This document shows, one piece after another, positions 61,833 to 63,250 of a stretch of 63,250 nucleotides of DNA (positions are counted from its first letter, which is position 1; each line of letters opens with the position of its first letter). The notes beneath the pieces were generated by a model. That model was given only the letters and a program-made list of their open reading frames with translations, did no database searches and had not been told where the DNA came from. A program made the translations under genes and the position numbers. This DNA is from Pezizomycotina sp. ARF18 (taxonomy: Eukaryota > Ascomycota). Location: the NCBI GenBank assembly GCA_002224055.1, contig AZLU01000070.1, positions 130,026 to 193,275 of the forward strand, written 5' to 3'.

Positions 61833-63250
61833 AGAAAAAATTTAGTTAGCAATTGATCATATTGAAAAATGAATATAGATAGGATAGAAATTGAAAAATA
61901 ACGGGATAGAAGCGTAAACTCTTTCATAAGTTGTGGAAGGGTAAAATATCAAAGGAACCAGACTGATGGCAATGAAGGATAGGAGGTTCTGCCGACATGA
62001 CAGACTCGACTTAACTACTGCTTCTCGAGCAAGCTGAAAGCGATGTCGTTAATTCGAGATCTGAAAAACCATATACTTCTCCTTTGCTCGCTTGAAGTTC
62101 TGGTCGGATATCGAAGGCTGAATGCTCTGTTTATATATATTAATTATAGCTCAGAAAATTTAAAATAACGCCTATATTATAACGACACGAAAGAATACGA
62201 ATAAAATACGTAGATGGAGAATGGCTGCTTGAACCGATAAAATCCAGAGCGACTAGGTGAGGTAGAACAGGTTAAGAATGACTATGACTGTCGGGACTAA
62301 CTTCAATCTCAAGATCTTTGAACTTTCAAACGAAGGATAGCTGATAATCAATATATCAAGCTTGAAACGATGAGGTCGTTGTTTCGAGGAAAGCTTGAGA
62401 ACCGAGAAGCTTCCCTGCTTTAGCATAAGTATTATTAACTCACTAAGAAGTCCTACTGAGCACTATGGACGACGGCCGGTTAACCGCGAATGGGGCAGAT
62501 CCTGGATAACGATAACATGGCTGTCATTGTTTCCGTGTGAGCCATGGACCACTAATTTCCTGATATGGTCGTTTGGCTATTGTTTGTAGTGACGAAAAGT
62601 GCGGCCTGGTTCGTCAGAACAATCATGTTGGAAAACAAGATTTTCATCGCACAATTAATGTTGTAGAAGCGACGACAAATAGACTATTCACAAAGATGTA
62701 CTAGGTACATTCAGCCTTCAATCAATTAGAAGCTCACAGCGATTAGTGATTCCAAAGCGTGGTGGTCTCTTAGCCCATCGACTGATTCGTAAAGCTTATA
62801 GAGTGATATTTTGACGTAGATTTTGCATCCAGCACTCCTTTCAATTCTAAGACGAATTAGGTTAAGAGAAAGACTCCTTCTCCACGCCTTCCCCGGTCCG
62901 TCCACCCTCAATGCGAGTCCTGTTATTAATCGAGATGCAATGAAACTTTAAGACTCAGCTGAGGAGATATCAGGCTACATAAAACTTATACCCTGTCATT
63001 GCATGAAATTAGCCTTGACGCTTCGAGGGGTATTTATTCTCTAACTTTTCGAGGTCTAGTAGAATTATTTTCCTGCGGGGATATAGAGGTTATAAATGCC
63101 ACAGCGAAAGCCAAGACTCTAATTGAGAGTTTTGCAGAGCCGTTGCGGATTATACTGTATACAAGGATATTTTCGCGGTTCCGGCCTGTATCGCCTATCA
63201 TGATTACGATTAAGAGGTTTACATTATCCTTGGATCGAATAAAGTTCGGC
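61833..63250. other. Upstream side of the giant gene, nothing recognised
   Basis: The sequence is AT-rich with stops in all frames. Frames at 62395-62589 (+) and 62726-62911 (-) lack motifs. The first few hundred bases should hold the promoter of the giant gene, but I see no distinct element. Confidence 0.5.

Noticed and set aside
1-63250. CRISPR arrays, insertion sequences, Shine-Dalgarno sites and operons
   Set aside because: The window is eukaryotic and no spaced direct-repeat array or terminal inverted repeat element is visible.

Overview
The window looks like nuclear DNA of a filamentous ascomycete (Pezizomycotina). The evidence is fungal-type short introns with GTAAGT-like donors, the gene families present (histone H2A.Z, Cwc27, Trm6, Snt1, a HAM1-like protein, a Clr5-domain protein, a DUF7703-type membrane protein), Gln/Ala/Pro-rich tracts in regulatory proteins, and long poly-T and AT microsatellites between genes. 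I cannot fix the genus. No organellar, viral or bacterial segment is evident.

The left two thirds (about 1-41.6 kb) is gene-dense. In order it holds the 3' part of the H2A.Z gene (+), CWC27 (-), a Fic-domain gene (+), a CCHC zinc-knuckle gene (-), a small intact cysteine-rich secreted protein (+), TRM6/GCD10 (+), an Ala/Pro-rich protein (+), a HAM1-like protein (+), a very long SNT1-type SANT gene (+) behind a pyrimidine-rich leader of about 4 kb, and a Clr5-TPR gene (+). The right third (41.6-63 kb) is AT-rich and sparse. It holds one multi-pass membrane protein gene (49.2-50.3 kb) between two gene deserts, and one very large minus-strand gene (53.4-61.8 kb). That gene combines an N-terminal metallo-beta-lactamase fold, a long beta-rich middle and a short helical-repeat tail ending in a CaaX-like motif. 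It is the best candidate here for something undescribed.

Reading caution: almost every conserved gene is broken by many single-base insertions and deletions, although its protein can be followed across frames. A 215-bp tandem duplication inside the HAM1-like gene differs between its copies only by short indels, with no substitutions. That is the signature of uncorrected long-read consensus error. I therefore treat the frameshifts as probable sequence errors, not pseudogenes. CDS entries are gene spans and contain introns and frame changes.

Functionally the left part is mostly housekeeping: chromatin (H2A.Z, Snt1 of the Set3-type deacetylase complex), splicing (Cwc27) and tRNA m1A58 modification (Trm6). 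These neighbours do not form a pathway. The right part looks like a lineage-specific accessory compartment.
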